Notes: generated by a model not told the origin, from the sequence alone. A stretch of DNA of 64,000 nt from Chinchilla lanigera (GCF_000276665.1 NW_004955416.1:7927735-7991734); one strand, 5' to 3'. Shown: positions 1 through 14,400, numbered from the stretch's first letter. Numbers and translations: made by a program.

Positions 1-303
1 CAAGGCAGGCATGATAGTACATCCCTATTGTGGTGTTTTTTTTTTTTTTTTTGGTACCAGGAATTGAACCCACGACCTCATGCTTGCCAGGCAGGTGCTG
101 TGCCACTGAGCTAAATCCCCAGGCCCTAGTACATTCCTATAGTCCCCACATCTGGAAGGCTGAGGCAGCATAGGGAGTTTGGGCACAGCCTGAACAGTTT
201 GACAATTTTAGGGAAAGCCTATCTCAAAGTAGAAAATAAAAAAAAGAGCTGGAGATAGGGAATGTGGTTCAGTGTGAATGCCCTAGGTTCAATCTCCATA
301 CCA
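1..303 (+). mobile_element. B4 SINE, 5' cut by window, with nested ID
   Basis: B1-like half (CTGGAAGGCTGAGGCAGC) plus ID-like half (TGCCCTAGGTTCAATCTC). The ID at 37-126 is flanked by TAGTACATCCCTAT and TAGTACATTCCTAT. Confidence 0.8.
37..126 (-). mobile_element. ID SINE
   Basis: T-run, GGTACCAGGAATTGAACCC, then GAGCTAAATCCCCAGGCCC. Confidence 0.9.
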
Positions 304-304
304 C

Positions 305-368
305 CCCGCATCCTGCCTGCCTGCCTATTTATCTGTCTGTCTATCTATCTGTCTGTCTATCTCCATCC
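305..368. repeat. Microsatellite (CTGY/CTAT)n
   Basis: Mixed CTGC/CTGT/CTAT tetranucleotides directly following the B4 tail. Confidence 0.9.
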
Positions 369-689
369 CCCAATTACTAAATTTACTAAATTGCATTATA
401 ATTCATTCAGTTGCCCAAAGACAAACTTTAATGAGCTCTGATCTCTCTTTCATACCTGACGTTTTACCATTTCCTAAATCCTTCAGTTCAACCTGGAAAT
501 TTACTGCTAAGCAGTCCCAGTATCTTTTGGCAGGCCTTCATCAGATGTAGTCTAGACTGCTATTATTTTTGGGTCTGCCTGCCTTCATTCAGTCTGTACT
601 GATTTTACTATACTTCCCATATAACTCTTATAAAGTAATTTTGCAGCTGAAAAACCTACAATGTGAAAGACAGCTGAAGAATTTTTGTT

Positions 690-833
690 GCTTTTTGAGA
701 CAAGGTCTTGCTATATAGTTCAGGTTGGCCTTGGACTCACTGGGTAGCCCAGGCTGGCCTGGAATTCACAGCAATCCTCCTGTCTCAGCCTCCTAAGTGC
801 TGGGATCACAGGTGGGCACCACCACACCTGGCC
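690..833 (-). mobile_element. B1 SINE
   Basis: GAGACAAGGTCTTGC through AAGTGCTGGGATCACAGG. Confidence 0.9.
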
Positions 834-1216
834 AGCTATCAAGATATTAAGAGAAAGGAATAAAATGAAGGTATAGTTTTCTCTTTGAAGGTTTATATCC
901 CCACAACAAACTCCCCCAAAGAGTCCTTAATGTGAAAATGACCCAACCTTTTGGCAGGAATAGGGAGAAAACACTGACATTACCAAGAATCTGGAAAGAA
1001 GCTTTTTAGGCAGACAGGACACTTGTCTGTAATACGTAGAATCTAGGGAAGATGGGGGAAACCCCTAAGAATGGAAAGCCAGGGGAAAAAAAAGAAGGAA
1101 GAATACAGGATTCACAGGAATTAAGAGTATATTACAAAATTCTATAAAGGATTCAAAATAAAAATCAGTGACTTTGTTTGAGGAAAAAAAATTTACAACC
1201 CAAAGCACATTAAACT

Positions 1217-1341
1217 TTTTTTTTTTGGATTTTGGAGACAAGGTCTTGTTATGTGGTCCAGGCTGGACTCACATTTGCAGCCATTCTCTTGCCTCAGCTG
1301 GCCGAGGGCTGGGATTACAGGAATGCACCACCACGATGGGC
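1217..1341 (-). mobile_element. B1 SINE with target duplication
   Basis: Flanked by AAGCACATTAAACT at 1203-1216 and 1342-1355. Confidence 0.92.
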
Positions 1342-1570
1342 AAGCACATTAAACTACTCTACAACTAAATCTCAATTTGAAAAAATATATACCAGAGAAG
1401 AACATGTCAGATAACACTACAATGATGCAATTAGCGAAGTCTGGTATGTAGAAAACTATACAGGACAAATAACTCAGTTTCAACACAAAAGTGCAAGGAA
1501 AAAAGGAGGATCTAATTAAAATATATGTGAGATACGTATCACCTAAAATGCTCATATCCTGATTTCAATG

Positions 1571-1689
1571 AACTTTTTTTTTGCAGACAGGATCTAACTA
1601 TGTAACCCAGGCTGGCCTCAAACTCCTACAGTCCTCCTGACTCAGCATCAAAAGTGCTGGGTTACAGGCATGTGCCACCATGCCCAGCT
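1571..1689 (-). mobile_element. B1 SINE
   Basis: ATGTAACCCAGGCTGGCC and AAGTGCTGGGTTACAGGC. Confidence 0.9.
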
Positions 1690-1729
1690 AAACAAACTAA
1701 TTCTTAAAAAGAAGAAAAGAAAGAAGGAT

Positions 1730-1749
1730 ACAGACAGACAGACAGACGG
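1730..1749. repeat. Microsatellite (ACAG)n
   Basis: Four to five ACAG units. Confidence 0.85.
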
Positions 1750-1889
1750 ATCCAAGGACAACTACAGATATCTAAGCAATGAATGAACACGTTATACTGT
1801 CACAGAATTCAACTGTCTTTTTTGTAGGGATGGTAATGATATGTGATTATGCACTTTTTAAAAATACCAAATCTTTCAGATTTTATATA

Positions 1890-2048
1890 TATATATAATC
1901 CCAGCTACGTGGAAGCTGAAGCAAGAGGACTGCAAATTCTAGGCTAGCCTGTGCAACTCAGCAAGCCCTGACTCACAATCAAATATAGAAAGGTTGGAGA
2001 TACAGCTCAGTGCTCCCATGGACCAATCCCCAGTACAGCACTGTGAAA
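1890..2048 (+). mobile_element. B4 SINE
   Basis: B1 half ATAATCCCAGCTACGTGG, ID half GGAGATACAGCTCAGTGC. Confidence 0.85.
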
Positions 2049-2408
2049 AACAAGAAAATATTTATAAATGAAATCAAATAATTTGGGATTTGTTTCAGAA
2101 TAACCCAGAGGGTTAGGGATGGTCACAAGCTTATCACTGGTGAAACTGTACAATAGATACAAAGGGATTCATTTTACTATTCTTTCTACTACTGTAATGT
2201 TTCAAATTTTCCATTAATAAAATATATTATATAAAAGTAAGGGGAAAATGTTATTTTCCTTCGTTATTTGACTCATTTTTAAGTCCTCTTCAATTCACTT
2301 AAGTTTAAATGTCATCTCTTAATCAAACTAGTCACATTTCAACTACATACATCAAGGAATATCTCACCCTAACCCTAAATTGGTGCCTAGGAGGTCATCT
2401 TTTCTTAC

Positions 2409-2494
2409 CTTGTCAGACAATTCATTTTCTACATCTTTCTTGATTCTCCTCAGCATAAATGGCTTCAAGATCATGTGTAAACGAGAGAGTTGAT
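2409..2494 (-). CDS. INO80: INO80 coding exon 18 (residues 731-759), last exon in window
   Basis: 86 nt bounded by TTTCAG|ATC and GACAAG|GTAAGA. It encodes [20 protein letters not shown] then [22 protein letters not shown] is the Snf2 protrusion motif. The next exon (expected to continue IEILMYCQL) is not present in bases 1-2408 and must lie to the left of the window. Confidence 0.97.
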
Positions 2495-5400
2495 CTGAAA
2501 TAACAACAGGCCAACCAAATAATACACACTGACTTAATACATGCATCAAATATCAAGTTTTGTTTTTTTTTTTTGAGACAGGATCTCATACAGTTCAGGC
2601 TGGCCTCAAACTCATGGCAATCTTCCTGCCTCAGCCTCCCAAGTGCTGGGATTATAGGCTTGTGCCTTCACACCCAACCTCCTAAGCTCTTAAGTATGTT
2701 TTGGCTTGATTCTCTGAAAGCAGACTGGGACTTTTTCCCCAAGGAGAAAACTAAGGAATTTTAATTTCCTATAACATCTTGCTATGTATTAGATTGTTTT
2801 TCCATTAGAATTCACTTAAGAGTGTTTTAGGAACATTTTGTCAATAATGGCTTCTTATAGAGGTCTAATGAAAATCATCTGAAACTTAAGGTTTTCCTCA
2901 AAAATTATCTTTCAAAGGATGTCAGCAATTAACAACTTGTAATGTAAAATTGCTTAATGGACTTTTCATTTAGTTGGTAGATGTCACCTCATGTTTAGAT
3001 AATAAACACCTTAGAACATTCTTAAAATCAGGCACATGTTAGGCAAGGTCAAAAGTATTAAAAAATAGGTTTAAAATGTTCACTATATGCCAGGCATGGT
3101 GGCACAAGCTTGTAATCTCAGCACTTGGGTGGCTGAGGCAGGAGGGTTGCTGTTAGTTTGAAGCCAACTTGCGCTACATAGTGAGTTCAGGGCCAGCCTG
3201 AACTAAGAGCAAGATCCTGTTTCAAAAAATAAAAAAGTTCACTTATGATAAATAATATAAATGGCCTTTCTAATATTCTTAGTTCTTTACAGAAAAAGCA
3301 TGGCCCATTACACAAAGATATACCTAATTTAAATTTTTCAGGACCTACGTGAAAAAACGAGGATGCTATAAGCCAAAATGCAGTATTTTATAAATCAAGC
3401 TTATAGTGCTTTAATTAAAGTCAAGACAGAGTAGCCAATACCTACATTAGCTTGTTTTTGAGTCTTTCAAATATACCAAAAGCACCTAATTAATCTGTAA
3501 GAGAACATCCCTATAGTTGTTCCCTATATAATGGAAGAAAATCCTTTGCACACTTGTAGGTCAGAAGAAAAGTAAGCTCATAACTACTTACTCTCATCAA
3601 TGGCAGATTTGTTTTCAGCATGGCTCTCAATGTCCTTGGAAAACCATTCATTAAATTCTTCATGTGAATCAAATAATGTTGGCATAATAAAATGTAACAA
3701 AGCCCAGAGCTAGAAAAAAAAAAAGGGAAAAAATAAAATCGAATGGCAACACAATGGCAGTGTGAGGGTTTATTAGAGCCTGGAGAGAGCGAAGGTCAGG
3801 CGTTCAAGTGCCTATAAGTAGGGAAGGGGCAGTATCTTTTCTAAAGGTGAGTGAGCGTGAAAAACTAAGCATAAGAACAGTGCCTATTAGGTGTTGTAGA
3901 AAATATGAATATGTTTCCACTCATTTCAAACTAAAAGTTTCAAATTTCAAGTGCTGCTTGGATTTTGCAGTGAGATAGTTTTAAAGATGATCTACATACA
4001 CATATATCTCAGTTCACAAATTTCACTTATTTTACAATTTGGTGGAAGATAGTTACATTTGTGTTTGTCACCCAATGTGGAGTTTGTGGATGGAAGTGAA
4101 ATTTTGTCAAACGCTCTTCTTTGAGAACCGAACTGTGTGCAAACAGAAGCATTTATAAACCAAGGTATTACTATACATGAAAATCTATTCTATAAAGGAA
4201 CATAATCTGAGGTTGCATAACTGGCTACTAATAATCTTAGATCAGGGGTCAGAAAATGAAGTCTATGGGATCAAGTCTGGTCTGCCATCTATATATATAT
4301 ATAAATTTTTTTGTCTTTTTTGAGACAGGGTTTCACCATGCAGCGTTCAGGCTGGCCTTGAATTTAAACAGATTCCTCTGCCTCAGCCTCCTGTGCTGAG
4401 ATTACAGGTATGTACCACCACAACCAACTGCCATCTACTTCTGTAAATAAAGTTTTACTGAAACATGGTCATGCCTGTTCATTTATATATTTTCTATGGC
4501 TGATTTACATTAGATAGGTAAAGCTGAATAGTTGCAACAGTAACTATATGGCCTGAAAAGTATAAAATATTTACTGTCTGGTTCTTTACAGAAAGTTTCT
4601 ACCCCTATTCTAGACCATCAATTATCTTTCCTAAAGGAAAAATTTAGCTCCTCTTATTAAAGAATACAGTGGTACCTTGGTTCACACACTTAATTCTTTC
4701 CACGATTCTGGTCATTAAATTCGTTCCACAATTCTGGTTGCAAACAGAATTATGGAATAAATTTTCTTTCTTTCTTTCCTTTTTTTTTTTGGTTTTTTGG
4801 TTTTTTGAGACAGGGTCCCATTATGTAGTTCAGGCTGGCCTTGAACTCACTATGTAGCCCCAGCTGGCCTCAAGCATGCAGCCATCTTCCTGCCTCAGCC
4901 TTTGTGGAATGAACTAAGTATATGAACCAAGGTACCACTGTATTACCTGTCAAACATAAAACATTTCTGTATTAAATGTGTGACATTTCCTAATGTAGCT
5001 ACTATTTACTACATAAATACAAAGAAATAAAATAAGAAATAAAAGTAAGAAAATAACAATGATGCCTAAAAGACAACTTAGGGAAAGCCATGACTGAATT
5101 TTTCCTTTTATGTGGGGAATATAATTTGTACAGAGCCGTAACATTTCAAGGAAACATAGTGAAGAATTCCATGATGTATGAAACTCTGTCGTATAAAGAA
5201 CCTGAGACCTACCAAGTAGTACCTACCTCGGCCATGGTGTTTTGAATGGGAGTCCCAGTTAGCAAAAGTCGATTCCGACACTGGAACTGTAAAAGGATCT
5301 TCCAACGAACACTGCCCAATAACACAAATGATAAATTCCCAAGTTAGCAGTAAATATTTCTTTAATTACCCTACTGATATTCTAGATTTCTAGAAATGCT

Positions 5401-8400
5401 TTCAAAATAACATTTAGTCATATTCCGTTATATACACAATTTTAAAATATTAAACAAAGCTGAAGACAAAATGAGAAGAACTGACTACTTTATACAGAAA
5501 ACATGGTATGAAGACTTAGAAAATAATCAACATATAATTTATATCAAAACGAATGTAACTATTATGTACCACAAACATACACCAATTAAAACAAAAAAAG
5601 CAAAGAAAGAAAAAACAGCTCTTTGATAGGCAGAGAATTATCCCTTTCTAGCTTCAGAAAGTCTTCTACTGTCCTTAGACATTTTTCTATTTTTTTAAAT
5701 ATAAGTCATTTAATTAAAGGGCATTTATCTGTAACAGGAAGTATTATAATTATTAATCTGTGCCTTTGCAGTATGAGTTTGGAGCAAGAAATGGAAGAAA
5801 TAAAGTGAACCTTCACTACTCCTGACCACAGGCACATCCTTCTTCAAAAGAATACAATATAAACTAATCCCTTTTAGAGATGGGAACTTCCACAGACGAT
5901 GCCATCTGCTGATTAAGACGTATCTCTCAAACAAAGTCCAACAGATTCATCAAGAGTTAGATACAAATCAAAGCCAAGGGTTACCAGAACCGAGTAACAC
6001 TACAGCCAAGCACTCTTCCACTCAGTTTGGGATCTTAAAGGTACTGAAACATTTTAAATATATCATAATAAAAAGATTCTTAGAGGTCAAATAACCATGC
6101 AAAGTCTGAGACAATCTATAAAACACAGAGAACCTCTAACCTTCAAAGTTTAATATTCTACTTCTAGCCAGGCATGGTGGCACACGCCTGTAATCCTAGC
6201 ACTCGGGAGGCTGAGGCAGGAGGATCATTGCGAGTTTGAGACCAGCCTGGGCTACAAAGTGAGCTCAACGCCAGCATGAACTGCATAGCGAGACCCTGTC
6301 TCAAAAAAAAAAAAAAAAAAAAAGACAAAAAATAAAAATAAAAAGTAAAAAAAATTCTACTTATTTAGAATGCCTGTCTTACATAATCTCTCAAAAAAAG
6401 GCCAAAGATGAGCCCTTTCTAAATAAAAATTTTCCTTAAATAAAAAGATGAAAGTATCATAATTATTGAGTAGGTGGGTAAAAGTTGAAAAAAAAAAAAA
6501 ATCTGTGTATTCTAAGCATCAATAGTGTCCTGTGAAAAAATGTAACAGAATTTTTGCCTTCTGGTCAGGTGCACAACTGAGGCACAGACCATGTCAAGCC
6601 ATGTTCTGAAAACTCTCTAATCTTCATTAATTCCTATATAATACATATACACATATATATGTGTATATAAAAATATATACAATTGCTTATTACATATATA
6701 GATACAGGTATATACACATATACATATCTATGCACCCACCCATGGAGTTTGGTTTTTACTACTCATTACCTGGAACTACTCTTAAGTGCCTGAGCCTCAT
6801 CCAGTACCATGTACTGCCACTTGACCCGCTGGAAATACTTTACATCCTGTACCACCAGCTGGTAGCTGGTGATAACTACATGGAAAGGGGCATCTTGAGT
6901 ATAGAGGGTCTTCTGTAAATATAAGAGGAGAACAGTGAAAAGAAAGACCTAACAATTCTTAATAAAACAATGACACATAGACTGGATTTTCTAGGGACAA
7001 GATGTTCAAGACAGCCTTCAAGGTGTGCTTCTCCCACATACAGGGAGATGTGCGGCAAAGTAAATCATAAATGTTTTTAAAGCAATCATCTGTATAATAA
7101 ATTGTGGTAACAGATCTCAATCTTATTAAAAACCGTCTTTTTGAATCTTGGACTTCAAGTCCAAATGAATGTCTTGTAAGAGGAAACACAATGTATCAAA
7201 AGGAAAGTACCTGTGCCCATTATGCAGAAATATATCAAACGTAAGATTTTATGCATGAAAAATTTCCTAGATCAACTACAGAATAATGACTGCTTGTATG
7301 TGTGGGTGCTTTTAAGTATGTACGTATATGGCCGGGGATATAGCTCAGTAGCACAAGCGCCTGCCTGCAAGTGCAATGTCCCAAGTTCGATTCCCCGTAC
7401 CAAAAAAAAAAAAAAGGGTAAGTATGTACGTATATAGGAAACTGAAAGTTACCTGACTCCAGAATCTCCTGATAACTTTTCTATCATGAGGATTTCCCCA
7501 ATATGGTAGCACCTGGAAAACAGATCAATATACACATTATTTTCTGATAATTTTAAAAATAGCATGACAACTATGTTATTCAGAGTGATTTAGAAAGAAG
7601 CTAATAGAATGAAGGTAGGAGTTTCTCTTCTGGTAATGATAAACTAGGTGGTTTGAACAACATTCCTGCTGAACAAATAAACACACACATATATACATTC
7701 CACCCCTCCCACACACAATGTATGTTTGAAGCTGAGACCATGGAGAATTACAGAGCTAAGAACTAGAAAAGGAAGCCCACTGAAGTAAATCTAGTATGTA
7801 GTCCTCTTTCCTCTGACTTTGGGGGAAGAGCCAGAAGTCTTAGAATGCCAGATTGTTAGTAACAGGGCTGAGGACACACTACAATGTCACTATGTATGAG
7901 CCTGTCCTTCCCTTGGATGGCACTTGGCAGCAGCATTCACTGTATTTTTCATCAAACCCCATAAAGACACAAAATAGAACTTTGAGAACTGCTTCAGAAA
8001 AACAGGGTAAGTCTCTATGAAAGAAAGGGGATTAATGGCAATGTGTCCTTCATTGTAATACATTTTTAAAAATCAATATTCACCATATTTTTCAATTATA
8101 CTCTCTGCATCTTTGACTATAACTATAAACCTGAGAAGAGAGTATCCACCTGTGTGCTAACAGGAAATGAATATATCTCCAACAATGACTCAACTACTAC
8201 AGAGGTCACCAAAACTTTTCTGTAAATACTCTAAACATTGTATTCCCTTCCATCTTTCTCAAAGCTCAGCTCTACTGTCATGTAAATGAAGGCATAAGTA
8301 GTACATGAAGAGCGAAGCTGGGTTCCAATTAGATATATATTTTAATTTATGTAATGTTGTGAAATATTATTTTACCAACAATTTAAAAATGCAAAAACTA

Positions 8401-11400
8401 TTTTTAGCTTCTATGCCATATAAAAACAATATGGTGTGTTCTTTAGGAAGCAGAATTGCTATATAACCTAGCAACTCCAGTCAGGCATATACCCAAAAGC
8501 AATGAAAATAAGATAGATGTTTAAACAAAAACCGTACACAAATGATCATAACAGTACTGTTCACAATGGCCAAAGGTTAGAAATAACCAAAAATATCCAT
8601 CAACAGATAAATGAATAAATAAAATGTGATAAACAGATATAAGGGAATATCATTCAGACAGAAAGAAGCACTGATATATCCTACAACATGGGTAGTTTCC
8701 AAGTTTGGAAAGTTTATGCCAAGTGAAAAAAACCAAATATAAAAGATCACACACTGTATGCTTCACATTTAAATGTAAATCTAGCTACAGAAAGCAGATT
8801 TGTGGTTACCTGAGACTAGAAGGAGAGGGGAAGAAAGTAATGAGTACAGTATAGGGTTTAAATATGGGGTGATAAAAAAGTTCTTTAAATAGACAGCCGT
8901 GATAGTTGCACAATGTCATGAATGTACTTAATGCTACTATCTGTACAGTTTAACACATCTGCAATGGGGACACAATCCATATGTCTTGCTATCAGGGACT
9001 CTGATTTATGTGTTTGAACCACTGGTGGTACAAGCTGTCTGATGGGATAGTCAAGCTGGCGGGAATGTGTTAAAATGGTAAACTCTGTTATATATATTTT
9101 ACTGCGATTTTAAAAATTAGGACAATAAATATTAAAGCGGTAGCAATTAGACTTGGCCCAGAGGCAGTATTTTATAGACTCTTAAGAGTATTGAAAGGAA
9201 GTGTAATATGCAAATAGAAGCATAGACACATTTTAAGTGCAAGGCTGGAACATAACCAGTGCAACACTGCCATCTATTGGCCAGCAGAGGGACTACTCAA
9301 AATGTAAGTGGTTTGTTAGAAATTTAAATGTTTTAACATCCTCACTGTTCAGTGTGTACCAAGCATTGTATGAGAAAGCAAAAAAGTGCAGTAATCATAC
9401 TTTACATGACAAACAATTCAAGAAAAAATATTCCATAAACTATGCTACACTGTAACGACCTCATTGCCTTAGCTGAAAACGGGTATGCTGGTTAAAGCTA
9501 TACACAAAATATACCTGGTATAGTTTCTAAATTCACAACTCCGCCACAGAAAAGGATCACAGGCACAGCTGCTTCAGTAGCAGATCCCAGAAACATCCCC
9601 ATTTTTGCAAACCATAATCCAGAAAAACAGCTGCCTCTCACTGCCATTCTACCCATTTGCTATTTAACCTGTACAGAAGAACCCTCTTATGAGAACCAAA
9701 ATTAGAGAAACTGTCAATATTTCCTGATACATACTGTCCATAAAATCCCCCTCATTTTTATTATATCCTGTGGGGACTGAACATACATTTAACTCATTTC
9801 CCACCCTTTTAAATTGTAAACATGTAATAAATCCTATGCATTCTTTTATTATTTTCCTTTATTTGTTTGAGACAGGGTCTCACTATGTAGTTCAGGATGG
9901 CCTTGAATTCACCAGGTAACAAAGGCTACCCTCAAACTTGTGGCAACTCTCCTGCCTCAGCCTTCCAAATGCTGGGATTACAGGTGTGCACAACCATGCC
10001 TAGCTCCCACTCTTTCTTACATCCCAGCAATATGCCATGACTAACCCTGTGTTGATATGCCTGTCTTGAACACTTTTTTCTTTTTTGGTACTGGGAATCG
10101 AACTCAAGACCTTGCGCTTGCCAGGCAGAAACTTTGCCACTGAGCTACATCCCTAGCCCTTATCACATCTGTCTTACCCAACTGATCCAACACACTTCTC
10201 TGCTGATCACTTCATTCCTCAGTATCAGTTCTTTTCCTATGAGTTAATTAAACCAACCTTCACATTGGGTATCTACTTCAGATAGCATATGCATGACCAA
10301 AATTAAATTCTGGCCTTAAGTCAGGCATGAGAGCATCTCTATAGGCATGCCTATGGTCCTAGTTACTTTGGCAGCTGAGGCAGGAGGATTTCTTGAGCAC
10401 AAGACAACACAGCAGGACTTTTTAAAAAAAGTTTTTGGCTCATAAATGAACATATTTATAAAAATATTAAGAGATGAGGAAGCAATGCCATAAAGTATAC
10501 AATATATATCTTGATGATATGGCAAAATCTATGTTAAACCAAATAAAGTAGGTATTTTCAATCATAACAATTTGATAAGACACGACAATTTAGCAATAAT
10601 CACTCAAACTGGACTTTGGTTTTCCCATTTATTAAATATAAAGATGTAATAAGTACTCTTACTGCTCTCACAGGTAATTTTTGTTTGGTTGGTTTTTGTT
10701 TTTTTGTTTTGAGACAAGGTCTCACCATGTAGCTCAGGTTATGCTTAAACTTGCTGTGTCGCCCAAACTGGCCTTGAACACAATCCTCCTGCCTCAACTT
10801 CCCCCTGTACGGATTACAGGCATGCACCACCATTCCTAGTTTCCACAAGTAATTTTTATAGACAACAAATATAATGTGTTTCTGAAACAACTTAAGAAAT
10901 GTAAAACTAGTGCCCATAATCCCAGCACTTAGGAAACTGAGATAGGAGGATCATCGTGAGTCCGAGGCTACATAGCCAGATCCTGTCTCAAAAAAAACCA
11001 GCTGCCTCTCACCGCCATCCTACCCCATTTGCTATTTAACCTGTACAGAAGAACCCTGTTATGAGAACCAAAATTAGAGAAACTGTCTGGGCTACATAGC
11101 CCAGATCCTGTCTCAAAAAAAAAAAAAAGTAAAACTATTAGGAGTGATTAAATTAGTAAGGCAAGAAAAGAAGAAAAAGTATAAATTGCAATACATTCTT
11201 TTGTTGGATAGATTTTTACCTTAAATTTAGGAACAAATCTAGTAAACTCCTGGTGCCAATTGTTCAGTGTGGAAGCAGGTGATATTATTAAGAAAGGCCC
11301 CCAAATGTTCTCTCTCTGCAATGGAAAAACTAGTCAGCCAACTGTAGGAAAGCTGAAGATAATTATAATTATAATCAAAATTATAATTAATGAAAATAGC

Positions 11401-14400
11401 ACTTTATAACATGCATTATAACAACAGAAATATTTCACAAACCTCCAAAACTGTACATTCAATAGTGAGTTATATTAATATAATAATGGGGGAGAAACAC
11501 TGAGCAACTACTCCCTTTTCTGACCTACTACAGGTTTTAATTCACATCACTCACAAAACATTCATGGCATATTGACTTGTATGTACTCTTCTCTCCTATA
11601 CTAAATTATCATAATATTTTACTATTTAATTGGGATAGAACTTTTCTTTTTCACAAGTTGTATATTTACATATAATCCTCATTTAATTCTCACAAAATTC
11701 CTGTACAATAGATACTATTCATACTTTAGAGAAAAGGAAACTAAGTCTCAAGAGTTGAAGTGTGAAGTTAGTTCAAACAAGGTTAAGGGGACTGCCCAAG
11801 TTTACACTGCCAGGAAGGATAGCTGAGATGGGAACGCAGGTTTTCTGATTTGACTCCAGCATCCTTGCCGCTACACAGGTGATTCTCACTGGAGGATAGG
11901 AGGCAGTGATTCAAAGCATACATGTTCAAAACCTGTCCTGGCCTCCCTCAAAAGCAGAATGGTCACTATTCTATGTAAAGGCTTTGTAAAGGCCTTGGGG
12001 CAAGGATCAAATCCTAGTATCCTGGAATGTAACAGAGCTCACCATAGTGCTTCTAAAAAATGCTGATTCTGAATAGAAAAATGACCCTAAATTCTGGAGG
12101 AGGAAGACTGAGAGATTGCATCTACCCACCTCAGCCAAGTGGGCCAGGAGGGCAATGCTCTGTACTGTTTTGCCAAGACCCATTTCATCAGCAAGAATGC
12201 CATTAATACCCTGGGGAGAAAAGAATACATTGTCAATACTTCCTGCATTTCACCACAAATGGTTGTACTTACTGCCAAAAAGAACCAAGATGACAGGCCT
12301 GATAAAAGCGAAGTGACTGGAGGTACTCCCCCTTAGTACTGTTATCTACTGCTGTAACAGTTCCTTTTTGTCAATGCCACAGCTACAACTATGATTCATG
12401 ATATATGAGACCAACAGGCTAAGCCAGTTCTTAGCTAATCCAACCCAGACACAGAGGCAAACAATCAGATTTACCTAGACCACCTAAGACAAACTGTATC
12501 ATGATGCAGACATTCTCCAGTAAAAATACGGAGGTTAGAAATATAGAAACAGTGTTCTGCTTCTTGTCAAAAGAAAAAACTTTTTAAAGAACTCATTTCA
12601 CAATTACATCAACCCAAAAAGAAACAGGTAATAAACAAAAGTGAACACTTTGACATAGTTCTAAAATTTACCTGCTCATAGAGATTAGCCAACCAATTCA
12701 TGCCTTTCAGCTGGTAACCTTTTAGTTTGCCATTAAAAATTGTGGGCTGCGGAATATCTTCACCAGCCCGGATGGATGGGTTTGCCAGGCTGTAACTTTC
12801 CCCAAACCCACTGCCAGACTTGTTTGCTGCCCGAAGAGCAGCTGCTCGACTTTCTTTTGCATCTTCATCAAATGACCTAGTCTAGAAAATTTTTAAAAAT
12901 AAAAAGAAAAATATAAGAAAAAAATTAAACAAAAATAAACAACAACCTATCTACACTACACTAAGAAAAATAACTGGAACAGAATATCTGATAATTGGAT
13001 AATGTAATGTCATATATATCATATTATATTCGATACATTATATTGAAGTATATTATTGATATCATGTGGTTACTGACAATTTATATTAAGAATATAATGT
13101 CTCTGATGGACACACAATAAGCCATATTACATTATTTGCCACAGTAAGGAATTTGTTAAAGATTTGATAGAAAATATGACTGACTGCTTTGAGTTGGTAG
13201 GGGAAGGTAGCATTCATGTCTTTCACTTGGACCCAATCAAAGTTACAAAGAGGCTCTTACCCAGTATTTTATATTGCCTTTCCTTTATTTGTTCAACCTA
13301 ACTGATTTTATATTTGATATCATATATAATATAACAGAAAGTTATTACTGAAGTAAAAGAATGTAGTAACTCAGCAGTTTCCTCAATGCATATGGCTTTT
13401 TTTTAATAAGCCCAGAGTATGGTCTTTTTCACCAAACAACCACAATGTATTTCATACTATGTTATCAATCATTATTGAAGACGACGTGTGCATGCGTGTG
13501 TGCACGCGTGCGCACACACGGCAAACTGTTCTAATTTTATTGAACATATTAACAGTGTTCATTACTCTGCCTTTTTTTTTTTTTTGGTACCGGGAATTGC
13601 ACTCTGGACCTTGTGCCTGCCAGGCAGGTGCTTGTGCTGTTGAGCTATATCCCCAGCTCTGCCTTTTTTCAAGTATTCCCACAGACACGGCAGTTCTGTA
13701 CACACAGCCACATGCTGGCTAATGCTTTTAACTGAAAATGTGACTCAGTAAGAATAAAGGAAGAACACTAAGCAAAAGACTGGGATATTTCCAGGACCAA
13801 CTACAGTATACACTGTGACTGTCAAGACTCACCCGGGCTTGGTGAATATGGTAAGCATTTTCAGCATTTTTCAGGGCCTGGGCTTTAAAATGGTTACTAT
13901 CTGAAAAGAAAATTTATAGATTAACACACTTTATGTCCTTCAAAGACAATTCACATTAATATACAAGGATCCCAAATGCCCCATTCTACTTATCACTGGG
14001 CTCAAGAAGGACTAAGAGGGTAAAGCTAAATATTTTGACAGAGATCAGGAGCTAGAAACAAAAGAGAGATGGCCTCCAGCAATCAAAACCAGTTTACAAA
14101 AATCACTAAGGGGCTGGGCATGGTGTTGCATGCCTGTAATCACAGCACTGGGAAGGCTTGAGACAGGAGGGTCACCTCGAGTTTGAGACTTCAAGGCCAG
14201 CCTGAACACATAGCAGGACCTTGTCTGGAAAAAACCACCCCTACGACCCAGATCACCAGCGAAATGAAATCCACTGTCTCTCATTCCTACAGAATTTCTT
14301 TCTTCTTCTTTTTTTTTTTTTTTTAAATCTTTTTGAGGCAGGGTCTTCCTATGTAGTTCACATTGGCCTTGAGCTTACTTTGTAGGCCAGGTGGGTTTTG

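Noticed and set aside
2368..2379. Telomere-like CCCTAACCCTAAA
   Set aside because: Only about two units; no interstitial telomeric array.
7330..7417. tRNA-like sequences with A and B boxes (all ID elements)
   Set aside because: They resemble tRNA but have A-tails and target duplications and recur many times; they are SINEs, not tRNA genes.
10600..10917. 105-residue frame on the minus strand
   Set aside because: Made of antisense B1 sequence plus flank.
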